The notes under the pieces were generated by a model, which saw only the letters and a program-made list of their open reading frames with translations, made no database searches and was not told where the DNA came from. Positions 42,828-53,983 of a stretch of DNA of 64,000 nucleotides are shown here, one piece after another; positions within the stretch are counted from its first letter, which is position 1, and each line of letters begins with the position of its first letter. The translations under genes were made by a program, and so were the position numbers. The stretch lies in contig NC_053142.1 of assembly GCF_016808335.1 (NCBI RefSeq), positions 42,327,674-42,391,673 on the forward strand, written 5' to 3'. The stretch is from Panicum virgatum. Its lineage: Eukaryota; Streptophyta; Magnoliopsida; Poales; Poaceae.

Positions 42828-44231
42828 TTACCTTGTGATGTGAGCAACGAAGTCCTCGAGTTCCTTTTGGGATGACCCGCCCGTAGCCACGGACGCGCGG
42901 ACAGCCTCGCCGAGCGCCACTGCACGCTGCCGCACCGCGAGCCCTTCCTCGGAGACTAAAATCTTCTCGATCACCTCCCGTATGTCTGCCGCCGGAATCA
43001 CCTCGGCGTGCTTCTCACATGGCCTCACCAGGAAGCCGGTCTTGAGGTACTTGCACACCAGCTCGGCGTCCCACGCCTGGTCCGAGTGCATGGGCCACGC
43101 CAGGATGGGCTTCCCGTAGCTCATGCTCTCCATGGTGGAGTTCCAGCCGCAGTGGCTCAGGAACGCCGCCGTGGCGGGGTGGGCAAGGATCTCCAGCTGC
43201 GGCGCCCAGTCGGTGATCAGCAGCCCTGTTCCCTCCGTCTGCTTGGTGAACTCGGACATGAACTTGGCGTGCCGGCTCTCGCCGGAGTCCGCGAACACGT
43301 TGCCGCGGTCGGCGTCGCGCAGAACCCAGATGAACCGCTGCTTGCTGTCGCGCAGCGCCGCCGCGAGCTCCTCGATCTGCTCTCCGCGCAGCGAGGATAC
43401 CGAGCCGAACGACACGTAGAGCACGGATGCGGCCGGCTGCTTGTCGAGCCAGTCAAGGCACCCGTGCCGCTTTGCTACCTGCTCGGACGCGTTCGCGTCC
43501 ACCACCGGGTTCAGCGGCCCGATCGAGAAGACCTTCTTGCCGGCGGCGCCGAGCAGCTGGGTCACGAAGTCGATGAACTCACCCTCTAGCGCGCGGGACG
43601 TGTTCATGATGACGCCGGCGCTGGACGGGATCGTTTGGTGGCATCTGGCGTGCTTGCCGACGAACTCCAGATACTTGTTCGGCACGAAGCCCGGGGCTGG
43701 GATGTCGGCGAAGCCGTGCGAATCGGTCATTCGCTGCTGGAACCCCAACCTTCCATCGTAATCCAACCCCTTGGCGAGGATTGACGCGGCGGTGCAGTGG
43801 AACGCGAACCCCTCGCCGTTGGGCAGCAGCGCGGCCTCCTCCGCGGCGAAGGCGGTGATGACGTCGTAGAGGACGACGACGCGGCGGTGGGAGGCGGAGA
43901 TCCCGCGGAGGAGGGCCGCGAGCGCGGCAGGCGCGTCGGCGACGAACGCCTCGAAGAGGGGCAGGAGGTGGGAGGGGTAGGGCGAGTCCGCAGCGGGGTC
44001 GGGGGGCAGGGATTCGTAGTCGGAGATGGCGAGCTCGTGGAACTGGATGCCGCGGAGGGCGTCGGCGCCCCAGCCGTGGAGGCGCGCCTTGGCCTGGCGG
44101 ACGTGCTCCGCGGGCGCCGCGAAGTGCACGGGCAGGCCGCGCGAGGCGAGGTGCAGCGACAGGTGCAGCAGCTGGTTCAGGTGGCCCTGCGCCGGGAACG
44201 GCACCGCCACCACGGCGACAGGCGACTCCAT
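42828..44231 (-). CDS. UGT gene 4: cis-zeatin O-glucosyltransferase-like UDP-glycosyltransferase (UGT93 family)
   Basis: Single-exon frame of 467 aa beginning [20 protein letters not shown], with catalytic His 17, Asp 123 ([11 protein letters not shown]) and PSPG box at about 342-385 ending HSDQ. Substrate and role are as proposed for gene 3. It is the inverted twin of gene 3: the region from about residue 205 to the stop and on through the 3' flank is nearly identical. The segment with [19 protein letters not shown] replaces [17 protein letters not shown] of gene 3. The concentration of changes in the acceptor-facing segment could mean different acceptors, or that the 3' half was homogenised by gene conversion. 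No frame break is seen. Confidence 0.85.
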   Translation of the reverse strand: MESPVAVVAVPFPAQGHLNQLLHLSLHLASRGLPVHFAAPAEHVRQAKARLHGWGADALRGIQFHELAISDYESLPPDPAADSPYPSHLLPLFEAFVADAPAALAALLRGISASHRRVVVLYDVITAFAAEEAALLPNGEGFAFHCTAASILAKGLDYDGRLGFQQRMTDSHGFADIPAPGFVPNKYLEFVGKHARCHQTIPSSAGVIMNTSRALEGEFIDFVTQLLGAAGKKVFSIGPLNPVVDANASEQVAKRHGCLDWLDKQPAASVLYVSFGSVSSLRGEQIEELAAALRDSKQRFIWVLRDADRGNVFADSGESRHAKFMSEFTKQTEGTGLLITDWAPQLEILAHPATAAFLSHCGWNSTMESMSYGKPILAWPMHSDQAWDAELVCKYLKTGFLVRPCEKHAEVIPAADIREVIEKILVSEEGLAVRQRAVALGEAVRASVATGGSSQKELEDFVAHITR

Positions 44232-44401
44232 GAAGGTGGGTGGGTGGCTTTGTTCTCACACTCGCTGCTCCCCCCACTCTGCCGACTCCCCGTGATCTCG
44301 CCACTCCCAGTGAACAGTGCAGGGGAGGATGGTAGAACGGCGAGCAATTTATTTGAAGGCTCGCTTCAAGGCTTGGGTCCCACCACACCAACCACGAGAT
44401 G

Positions 44402-44413
44402 AAATATTTAAGG
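44402..44413 (-). promoter_or_regulatory. Probable TATA-like box of UGT gene 4
   Basis: The minus strand reads CTTAAATATTTC, as upstream of gene 3, but 171 bp from the start codon. The extra 80 bp between box and ATG is a difference between the two arms. Confidence 0.45.
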
Positions 44414-45462
44414 CCGGCCGCGAAGATGGGTTCACTCCACTCCACTGGGTAGGACGCTGGCTCTACTCTGTTGCGACCTGACGAACGCAGCAGCAGCGAC
44501 CATTTTCCTGTCCTCAGTACTGGCAATGCTTACTTCCCCGTTTGATATAGGCACTTGGTCGTCATGAAAGTATGAAACCATGGTGAAAACGGTTTAATTT
44601 GCTTTGTGCCCATTACATCGATCGGATAATTAGAAAACATTTTAATTTATTTTCTCAAAATACAATATAGATTTAGATGCTTATATATACATATGCACTC
44701 TCACCCCTAATATTTTTTTTTGCGGATCTCACCCCTATAAATATAAACAAACAATTCTGCACCTTCGAGGGACTCAATCGGAGATATCAAAATTGATGAA
44801 ATAATTTGCTATTGGGCACGTCATCTATCTATTCAAAAATGGTACCGAGCAAAATAAACTATTTGAATATTTTTATGGATGCAAATATTCACGTATACAC
44901 GCTGCAGTGCTCCTTAATTACAAAGCGACGCCTGGTCCAGGGAGTCCATTAATTGGATCTGTCCCGATGCTGTCGTACTGGACGATAGTTAACGCGATGA
45001 ATGGTGATGTGATCGCTGTGGACTGGTTGGATGCTGCCTCCATCCATGTAGTCCTTCGGACACACTACCAACCAACCACGTGAAGCACGCGGAGCAACTT
45101 TTTTTTAAAATAAAAGGCAGTGGTTGATGCGCGCATAGTTCCAGTTTCTGAGTTTTACTTGGAAGTTTTCAGAAAAAAGCAAAAGAAGAAGAGTTTTACT
45201 ACTTGGAACGCCCGAATGACAAGCAGAAAGCGTCCTAGAATTTAGCTATAATTAATTTTATCCTGAAATAAATATTTTCAACTTTGATCAACGGCAAATT
45301 CATAAACAACTTATGTGAATAGAGAAAATTACATATTCTGATAGCTGGTTTCCGGATGAATATACTAGAATCATCTCTATATTATTTGCTATTTATAGTT
45401 AAAATTTATAGTATTTGATTTAGGAAAAATCTAAATATAGTCATATTCTAGGGCGAAGGGAG

Positions 45463-45984
45463 TAGGAGATGAAGTCAGGCTAGATTTGTTGACAGATGGG
45501 TGCATGCAAATTGCAAACTAATCGAGCTTAGCAGAGAATCAGCATCGCGGTATATATCCATCGTTCGTGCGCGTAGTTTAATCTGTGCCGTGACATGTGA
45601 CTAGGTTGGATAGTGGCAGACGCAGCTGGTTAACAATAATACTAGCATTTTACATTGAGAATCCCTAGCTGAATCGGAACGAACATCTATATATGGAAGT
45701 ATATGCCTGTTGTCGGCAACCATTAGATGGGAATGGACTTTATTTGAACCATCCGAAACCAATACAGCGCACGTACGAGTGATGAATTAACCAACTGGTT
45801 GATCATTCATGGCAATAAGCAACCCTCTGTAGTCTTGTTGCATGGAGCAAATGACATCTCATGGCCAGCCAGTGAGTGCACAGACAACGATTTAGTTTAT
45901 TCACAGGGTTGCGTACGTGGAAGTGACATTTTTCCACATGATTGAACGAACAATAGGTTTCGCTTGCTGCATGAAAGTTGTATG
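45463..45984. other. Intergenic region
   Basis: Mixed-composition sequence beyond the right duplication arm. No gene or clear repeat is seen. Confidence 0.4.
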
Positions 45985-46170
45985 GTTGTGCTAGATTCGT
46001 AGGTCGGGAGAGTCTCCTCCCCTGTCGTTCTTGTTGTTCTTGTTTGTTGTGTTGTCGTCCGCCACTTGCTTAGTGGCGCTTGTATCCGCCTTAATAATCT
46101 CTGTCTATTAAGGTTTGTAATGGTCGTATTGCTTTCCTCTTAATGAAATACGTGTTCAGTCACGTTCGCG
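45985..46170 (+). mobile_element. 5'-truncated LINE 3' end
   Basis: The segment ends TTAATGAAATACGTGTTCAG and CGTTCGCGAAAAA, the usual form of grass L1 3' ends. ACAATAGGTTTCGCT occurs just before (about 45950) and just after (about 46175) it, and the similarity continues as TGCTGC and GAAAGTTGT, a long slightly mutated target duplication. Confidence 0.75.
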
Positions 46171-46317
46171 AAAAACAATAGGTTTCGCTGCTGCTCGAAA
46201 GTTGTCTTGCGCTTCACAAATGCGAAGCTTGACACCAAGCTTCGCAGTCGTCCATCGAGTGCTAGTTGCCGAGTAGCCAGACTAATCCCTTGAGGATACT
46301 TGTGAAAAGTATATATA

Positions 46318-46575
46318 CTCCCTCCGTTCCAAATCATAAGACATTCCAAGAATCTTGGAGAATCAAAGCAACCTCAAGTTTGACCAAGATTATAGAGAGA
46401 AATATAAAGATTTATGATATCAAATTGATGTACTATGAAAATATAACTAATAAAAAATCTAAAGGTACTTAGTTTATATAATAAATATTATTATTCTATT
46501 ATATAAATTTGGTCAAACTTAAAAAACTTTGACTCTCCAAGATTGTTGAAATGTCTTATAATTTGGAACGGATAG
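46318..46575. mobile_element. Stowaway-type MITE, about 258 bp
   Basis: CTCCCTCCGTTCCAAATCAT with AAGACATTCCAAGAATCTTG at the left is mirrored by CAAGATTGTTGAAATGTCTT and ATTTGGAACGGATAG at the right. TA is present on the left. Confidence 0.8.
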
Positions 46576-47815
46576 AATATAACAGTTGCTTCGGTTTCAG
46601 TCACGAACGAGTTGAGATAGATGTGGGGTGGGGGTGTGTGTGTGGGGTGGGGGTGGGGGAGGGAGGGTTGTACTGGGGACGAATATTCATCGTGCGCGCG
46701 GGTAATATCGTGCGCGTCGCACACGTACGGCGGCGAGCTCCGGCAGTCGGACTTCTACGGAGGCGGATGCGGTGGCAGTGGAGGAAGGCGGAGACAAAGG
46801 AAGGCGGCTCCAGCGGTGGAGCAAGGCGGCTTCGGCGGGGGGGGGGGGGGGGGGGGGGGGGGCAGAGGAAGATGGTGGAGGGCGGCAGGGGACGCGAAGG
46901 AAAGCAGTGGATGATGGCGGTCGGCGGAGGTGGAGGGCGGCAGCGGTGGAGGTGGAGGACGGTCGACTGCGGAGTGCTCGGCTGCAGGGCGGCTTGTGCT
47001 CCGTGCGCGTTGCAAATAGACGTCTCTGTTTCTACTTACCCCTATTTGGAAGCCCCCAATATTTCTTTTCACCTGTGAATGAACTGTAATAGTGTTGATA
47101 CCGTGGGAGTAGTTCCTCCTGCTGTCACTTCAATTGTGAAAGGTTCCAGCCGCGAACCTCTAACCAATCGATGGCTTCGACGTCCGCTTCTGAAATCACT
47201 CCAGTGTATACGTTTGATGAGTAAACACAATTGATTTAGTAGTCGTCATAGTAAAGTGAAGCACGGTCCTTTCTGAAGAGGAGAGAGTCTCTGTTTGTTT
47301 TAGCTTTTAAGGTCTTTTGGCAACCAGAGCTCGAACGCTGAAACAAACAGCCTAGCTGCTAAGCTGGCTTTCGAAAAGATGGAAAGGTAGCTTCTGAGGA
47401 AATGAACTGAAAGCTGAAAAGTTTGTTAAGAGTGACTTTTTCTTGCTTTTGGTGTGCTAAGAAGATAAAATTTTATTCCAAAAGTCAATAGCAAAAAGTC
47501 AGTAGCCAAAAAGCCAAAAGTCAAAAAGTAAACTTTTCAACCAAAAGTAAAAAAGCTGCGGCTGACCCTCGGCCTCGAGCAGGAGGCTGAGGCCACCAAG
47601 GAACATGCCTCCTCGAGCAGGAGTTGTTGCCAAGCCCCCCCTCAGCCCATTGTCGTCTCTACAACAATGGTGACCTCGCCATGCCCCGACGGCAATGCTA
47701 CTGAGATCCATTCCATCCTCTACTGCTCACCAATGCCTCGATGATTTGTCTATTCAGCTATTTCAATTGCTGACCAAATAACCATGTTCAGGGTTCTGCA
47801 GAAACAAGAATGGAA
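46576..47815. other. Low-complexity intergenic region
   Basis: Purine-rich GGA/GGT tract (46620-46980) with a 26-bp G run at 46837-46862. The open frames there are compositional. 47290-47550 is rich in AAAAGTCAAAAAG and CCAAAAG words, probably MITE remnants. Confidence 0.45.
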
Positions 47816-48101
47816 ATAGGAACAAAAGACCGTGACAGAGATTACTTATCTAATCAAGGAAGACGTCCAACAGTTTCAACAGGCGGTAGTAGTAGTCAAC
47901 GGATTCATCCCAACCTCCTAGTGGTTTTCTTTTTCTTTAGTTTTTGTTGTTTTCTCCGAGTGGTGTGTGGTGCGTCTGTTTCGCGTGGAGTCTGTTTCGA
48001 GTGGGGTGCGATAATGATGAGTTGGGTGTCTTTGTATTGTAAAGTCTTTTTCTCCTTCTAATAAAAATTCGGCAAAACTCTTGCCGTCCTTTCGAAAAAA
48101 A
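47816..48101 (+). mobile_element. LINE 3' fragment with target duplication
   Basis: AAACAAGAATGGAAAT stands before it and AAACAAGAATGAAAAT after it. The insert ends CTTGCCGTCCTTTCGAAAAA, as other grass L1 tails do. Confidence 0.75.
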
Positions 48102-48624
48102 ACAAGAATGAAAATGATGACCATATATATAATCATATATGCAGCTCACAAGGAGATCTAACTAATGAAAGAAGCAAATAGGAAGCAAGAAAATTCAGAC
48201 TACATCCTTGCTTAAGATAACAATTCTCAGACAAAAATTTAACTTTCTTAGCCAAGATAAACAACATCGGCTGAAGCTTAGGATAGTTCATCTCTGCACA
48301 AGTAACATCTCCCATTGATGATATATGATTTAAGTTCAATTTGATATATTGGAGGCAATCAAGCTGATGTACCATTTGGTGCCAGGCGAAATTGTGATGA
48401 TGAGATGGAATCACATAAAAGTACATAGAGTAAAGTATACCATCAGTCTCTAAATTTGTTCTGGTGTGTCATCTAGATCCCTAAATTTTTAAAATGCAAT
48501 TTTTAGATCCCTGAGGTGTCACATAGGTTCTTAATATCTCAAAATATATTTTTAGATCCATACCCTTGTCTCGTAGTGTCATACAAGTCGCTAAACTCTC
48601 AAGATGTTATTTTTAATTTAATAT
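48102..48624. other. Intergenic region
   Basis: 48450-48600 repeats words such as TTTTTAGATCC and TAAATT, a degraded relative of the fold-back arms at 33490. No gene is seen. Confidence 0.4.
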
Positions 48625-49938
48625 TGTTGACACCAGATTTTGGTAAATCTGATATAATTTGAAGATCGTTGGCCATTGATATACGTGTGCAAGAATCACT
48701 GGCAGCAAGAAGGATCAAGCGCGTGCTCAAGAACGGGGATCGGAGTTTCTGACGGCGTCTGTACTTTCCGTGCTTTCCAGGAAGGTTGCAAACTAAGACG
48801 GACACGCGTGCGTACGTACATTAGGGAGATGCTCCTAATTTGCATGTGGCCGGATTGATTAAATGGAAGGTCAATACGTAAGCTGATCAGAATAAATAAG
48901 TTGAAGCAAGGAAGCTTGCGTGTCACCAGGAGGAAGATCTGCATGCCATGTGAGTTTTGTACACGTTTAACCAAAGGGCATATTATTTTGGAGACGTGGC
49001 AAGACTATGTATGTGATGCACGTGCATGTTTGGTGGACATTATGGCGCGCGACCTAAGGGCCGGTGGTGCGTATGTTGAGAAGCCAATCAAGGTTGATCT
49101 TTTTCTGGACGGATCGAGGAAAGCTTCATTAGCAAGGATTCTACACAAGAAAAATTACAATTCATGTATCTTAGTATTTTCTTTTGTTTAGATATTTCTT
49201 CTTTAGTAAGTTTGATGTGGCATAACCGGCTAGAATGTCTAGGCTACAAATATGTACCTCCGTCCATTGTAAAAGGTTTTATCACACGATCAACAAACAA
49301 ACTCTACTTTTTACCTGCAATTTACTTTTCGGTGACTTCGCCACTTTTCTTTTCTTTTCGGCGAGTTCTTTCGATTTGATCAAGGACGCCTCACATTCGA
49401 GCGACTTGATCTGCTGGTAAGTTTTCGTTTATCGAGTAAATCTGAGCTTTAGCTTCCAGGCGCATCGCTATCGCTTCGTTCAGATCTATTCAAAAGTTAT
49501 CGAATTATATTTAGGTTTTGACTTCCGGGCGTATCGCTGTCGTCTTGTCTAGATTAATTCACAAATTACCCGGCTTCACGATCCATTTAATCGGCTGTTA
49601 GTTCTCTTATTTTCACGTTAAATCTTGCAAAGCCGGTTAGATTGATTGTAAGCTCAGCTTTGCTCAGATTCATACATTCGTGGGTTTGTGCATTGTTTTC
49701 TGGCACGTGTCGGTTTAGATCAAAGCCGTCTGTTGCATGCCAATATCGACAGCCTCTCGCCGATCTCCTTTAGATCGCTTTTAATATATATTTATCTTAC
49801 CCGATCTGTTATCGTTTTCTGTATCGGCAGAGCCTTGCCGATACGCCATTTGAGAGATATTCGAAATTCCAGCCGATACGCTCTCGAATTTTACTTTGTT
49901 TATTCCTTGTCAATTACAGGTCAAATTGACTAGCACGC
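48625..49938 (+). repeat. 5' LTR of the outer element, first part (rest at 61859-61927)
   Basis: 1,314 bp up to the break at CACGC; 69 bp more follow the inserted element. Frames inside are not supported. Confidence 0.7.
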
Positions 49939-51166
49939 TGTTGTCGGTCAAAACCTACCGGCGAGTAGCGATAGGCAACACGAAGAGCCGGGAGGTCGCC
50001 GGGGCGCTGGCAGGCACTTCTTCCTCGGACAACGGCCCGCAATCCGGCACACTCCGAAGATTTCGGAGAATGTAAGGCGTGCCACCTGACCTATACCTGA
50101 TCAGGAAGGTGCGAACGTGCTTGCAACGATTTGCCTGCATACACAAACACGTGGAAACGTAAGTCCGAGCCGTAGTCGGCTCCCCGGGACGACTCTTGCA
50201 TCGGCTTTAAGGAGCCGATCGAGTCCCGGTGTCAGATTGGATCTGCATCTATCCGGATATTGATGAATAAAGCAAATAACTATAAAAACTACTTCAATTA
50301 AATCTAGTTGATCTAATCCACGACGATAAAAGCCTCACTGCTAGATCGGAACATCCTACACGTAATTGGGCCTAATGAGTGTAATAAATAACTAAACCTT
50401 AACCAGAATAGCGGCCTAAGAACAAGCTAAAGCCGATTCCCGGATCAATTCCCTGTTAAGACTAAGGCAAAGCATCTAATACGTCACCGGATCATCCAAC
50501 CCGTTTGTAAGGCCTAACCTAGCAGATATTACGCCAATTCTTAAGTACAAGAACAAACCGTAACAGATTAGATCTACTAGATGGAAAAGAAGCAGAGTGA
50601 TGTCTCCGTGCAACTAATTCTATGCAATAAGAATTAGCATAAGATTAAAACGTGGCTGCACAGAAACAACATGATATTCGTAGATGATAAGCAATAAAAG
50701 CATAATGAATCTACTAAAAGTCATACTACGAACATCAAGTTAACTAGTACTACTCGCCATCAATAACGCTTCAGTACGAGTAATACCAATGTAAAAGTAA
50801 GAACAACACTGCCCTGATCGCAAGAAGCGATCAGGGCAGCATGGCGCTTACTTGGACGAAACCCTAGAATTAGGGGTGGCGGTGCGCCGAGAGTTGTTGT
50901 TTGCAAAACGTGATGATGTTCTCCTCTTTACGAATATCATAGGGTACATATTTATAGTCCGGAGACTTGGGAAACAATCTAAACTAATGTGTCCATATCG
51001 TACTCTATCTCTAACTCAATCTGAACTAAAACTAATGTTACACGGCCCATAAGGCCCAAATGCTCACGCAGGAGCCGATTCGTAAGCCTTCTTCAATCTC
51101 TTCATTAAGTCCAACTCACTCGCGGCCCATAAATTAACCCAACTCTGTTAATTTATGGTGATAACA
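49939..51166 (-). repeat. 3' LTR of the Tat-type element (left copy)
   Basis: 1,228 bp. It holds a segment GCTTACTTGGACGAAACCCT (50848) that the right LTR lacks; this and smaller gaps account for the 44-bp length difference. Confidence 0.88.
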
Positions 51167-51422
51167 CATGCCCCCTAGTTTTGGCAATGATAATTCCAAA
51201 ACCATTCCGTCACTTCATCTTCCCGTTAATGCTCATTAAAACACACTGCAACCACCAAGGAAGACTCAACGTCTCTGCAACTGGCGCCTCGTAGAACGTA
51301 AAACTGCCGATCCATCTCCCATTTTTTTACTATTTAAACTCATCCCGAATCGGCTCTCTTCACGGCAAACTCATCTTCCTCCCAAAACCAAGTAGCATAG
51401 AAAACCCCCACCTTCAGCAGCC

Positions 51423-53663
51423 ATGGCGATTTCTTCCTCCTCCGGCTCCAACTAAGAATTACCTTCCTTTGGCCTACCACCTGGCCCATGGCAACCGCAC
51501 CGGCCTAGGCAAACTTTTCCTTGGAGAAACATAAAGATGTCTCCACCTGATGACAACCAACTTGCTTAACCAAAAGAAACTCAAAACTGGAGGCCCTTGG
51601 TGGTTTATTCAGTTATGGCCACAACTTTACTTTCAGCATCAAATCCCAAACTTTGAAAGCCTAACCAAGAACTCCTTCCCCGACGAAAACGGCAAGCCAA
51701 TTAGATGCACTAGCTATGGCCAAGTCCTATTCAGCCTCCCTGGCAGCAGACTAAATCCAACAGATGCAGCAAACTAGTTCAGAGTTTTGTACAAAGGACT
51801 AGACAATCCACTCTATTTTCCATTCACTGAATCTGAATCCTTTGAGCACCCAACTGCCATCAGGCTGGATAGTTTTGCCGATGACGACAGCACTCGACAT
51901 CTATACTCCCTGATGATTCGACCTGGTTTCCTCCCTGTTGGCATGAGTACTTCCAATAGAATTATCAAACCAGGCTATGAAACCTATCAACCAGTTATAG
52001 CAGCTCAGCAATTTGGCTTAGGACAAGTCCCTCCCCGCTTCCATATTCACCACTTGGTGGAGAGTAAAGCCGATCTGCCTGATGGTCTCACCAGTTCAAG
52101 ATGCTACAACATGTTTGACAACCTCCACATTCCAATACCAGCCGATCTGTCCTTCACTCTCTCATCAATCGACTTCTGCACATGGTGGGGAATGTGGAAA
52201 ACTCATGTTTTCATAAAAGCTTTAGGTTCTCGACTGCAGCAAATTGATCCTGAATATGTAATCTCCGAGGAAGAGGTACTGAATCTGTGCACTTATCCTT
52301 TCTGAGTCCTCTATCCCTTTACTTGACTAATCCTGCTCACCCTGCTTACAGCAACAAGATGATCCAGAACCCGTGACCAGTAACGAGGAACCATTCCACT
52401 TTCTTCCTACTGCTCATGATGTCCTCTTTTGCAAGGGATCACCATCAATGAAGAAAGTAATAATGGCTGCTCAGCCAGACTTACTCTAGTCGGCTTCTAA
52501 ACGAAGACAAACCTCTGCAAGTGTTGCCCTCCGAGTTCCAACTAAGAAAAGGAAAATGATCACGAGGCGAGTCATCAAGAAATCAGCACAAGCTTCCCCG
52601 AGTCCATCAGAGTCTAACACCAACCAGGTAACTCATCTTTCTAAAACCTCTTCTTTATTGTGTATATATGTATTCTAGTTGACTGTAATTCTATTTCCAG
52701 GATGCAGCTGAGGACATTCTTAATACTAGCAGCCTAGTACAACACGAAGTCATCGTTCATGAAGCTGACACTGGAGCAACTGAAACTTCCAATGCTCTGA
52801 CGGATGTGCATGACGAACAGGCTGACATAATCGAAGCCCCTGTTGTCACCTCCAAACCAACTGGATCGGCCGCACTTGAACCGATCATCACTTCTTGTCC
52901 AGAACAGGTAACTTTATGAGCCGATTCAAATCAGCTGATCACTCCATTAATGCACTTCGCTCCCAACTAATCTTCATCATATCGACAGGGCTTCAATATT
53001 TCAGACCTGCTCTCCTTTGACCCAGCATCAATGGGTCTGAATGCACCGGATGCAGAAATGCAATCACCACAACAGCCGATTACAATTACAAATCAGCTTC
53101 AGAATATCAAGCGTCTGCTCTCTGCTCCCATTACTGCTCTAGTTGGTGATTCCAGCAAAATAAAGAACATCTTCGAGCAAATAGAATCCCAACTCCCGGA
53201 GCCGCTACAAATCAAGCTTTGGCCAGCCAGCAATCTTCCATTCTTCTGGGTAGAAGTGAATAGAGCACAACAAAGAATAGAAGCACGTCGTTCTCAAGTC
53301 TCTCTGAAAGCTTACATTGCTCAAAAGTGCAAGGCCCTCAACCAGAAGAAGGCAACTCTAGATATCAAAGCTGACGTGTCTGCCAACATGAACCGACTCG
53401 GTCTCCTGAAGAAAGAATTGGCAGAACTCGAAGAAAAGGTCCGCACCACCAAGAAACTCATCCAGGCCGAGGAAGCTTCTATTGCAAACTCCAAACAAGA
53501 AACCCAAGAAATAGCCGAGCAGATACAAGCAGAGTTTGCAGAGATAAGCACCTTGAGTCGGCAGATAGTAACAGGCGATGACAAGGATGACGAAGCAATC
53601 ATCGCACGAGCAGACGTCGTCCGCACAGAAGCCATCCATGCCATACAAGAATTCCTGAACTAA
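51423..53663 (+). pseudogene. Antisense PMD-like gene of the Tat-type element
   Basis: Reads opposite to gag-pol. A likely start at 51423 (MAISSSSGS) is followed by a stop and then by the conserved block TNLLNQKKLKTGGPWWFIQL, QLYFQHQIPNF, RCTSYGQVLFSLPGS (51550-51777). A TAG separates this from LYKGLDNPLYFPFTESE and RHLYSLMIRPGFLPVGMS (51787-52305). These match the 'aminotransferase-like, plant mobile domain' proteins seen in antisense in grass gypsy elements. GT...AG introns seem to follow (after about 52275, 52627 and 52908), and the last exon (about 52990-53663) encodes a Gln/Glu/Lys-rich coiled coil (LGLLKKELAELEEKVRTTKK) ending AIQEFLN. Function unknown. The several in-frame stops indicate decay. 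Confidence 0.65.
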
Positions 53664-53794
53664 TAGATAGGCTCAAGAAACATTTAGTATTGCCTGTTAA
53701 CCAGAAACTTGTAACTGTTTAAAACATCTTAAGTCGATGGTCACACATCGGCTGTCTCGCTTCTCATATATTATCTCTTTCCTTCTTTTTTTAC

Positions 53795-53970
53795 TGGCCA
53801 ACTCAACGTGTTGGCCTTTTCTCTTTTTTTTACTGGCCAACTCAATGTGTTGGCCTTTTCTTTTTTTTTACTGGCTACTGGCCAACTCAACGTGTTGGCC
53901 TTTTTTTTATTGGCCAACTCAACGTGTCGGCCTCTCACGGCCAACTCAACGTGTTGGCCTCTCATGATTC
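53795..53970. repeat. Palindromic minisatellite between convergent genes
   Basis: Five copies of GGCCAACTCAACGTGTTGGCC or a close variant, separated by T-rich spacers (TTTTCTTTTTTTTACT). Each copy is a hairpin with a GGCCAAC/GTTGGCC stem. It lies exactly between the 3' end of the antisense gene and the 3' end of the integrase frame. Confidence 0.9.
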
Positions 53971-53983
53971 AGCCAGATGGATT

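Larger units (their letters stand above)
42535..45462 (-). repeat. Right arm of the large inverted duplication carrying UGT gene 4
   Basis: Inverted homologue of 28237-31215. The 3' flank homology ends near 42535, where ATATATGCTAAATAGCACTT corresponds to 31190-31215. The 5' flank homology is patchy to about 45462. Confidence 0.85.

Noticed and set aside
46551..47089. Gly-rich frames around the GGA/GGT tract
   Set aside because: Caused by the purine-rich repeat and the 26-bp G run; opposite and shifted frames are equally open.
48901..49191. 96-codon plus-strand frame
   Set aside because: It lies within the 5' LTR of the outer retroelement and has no domain.
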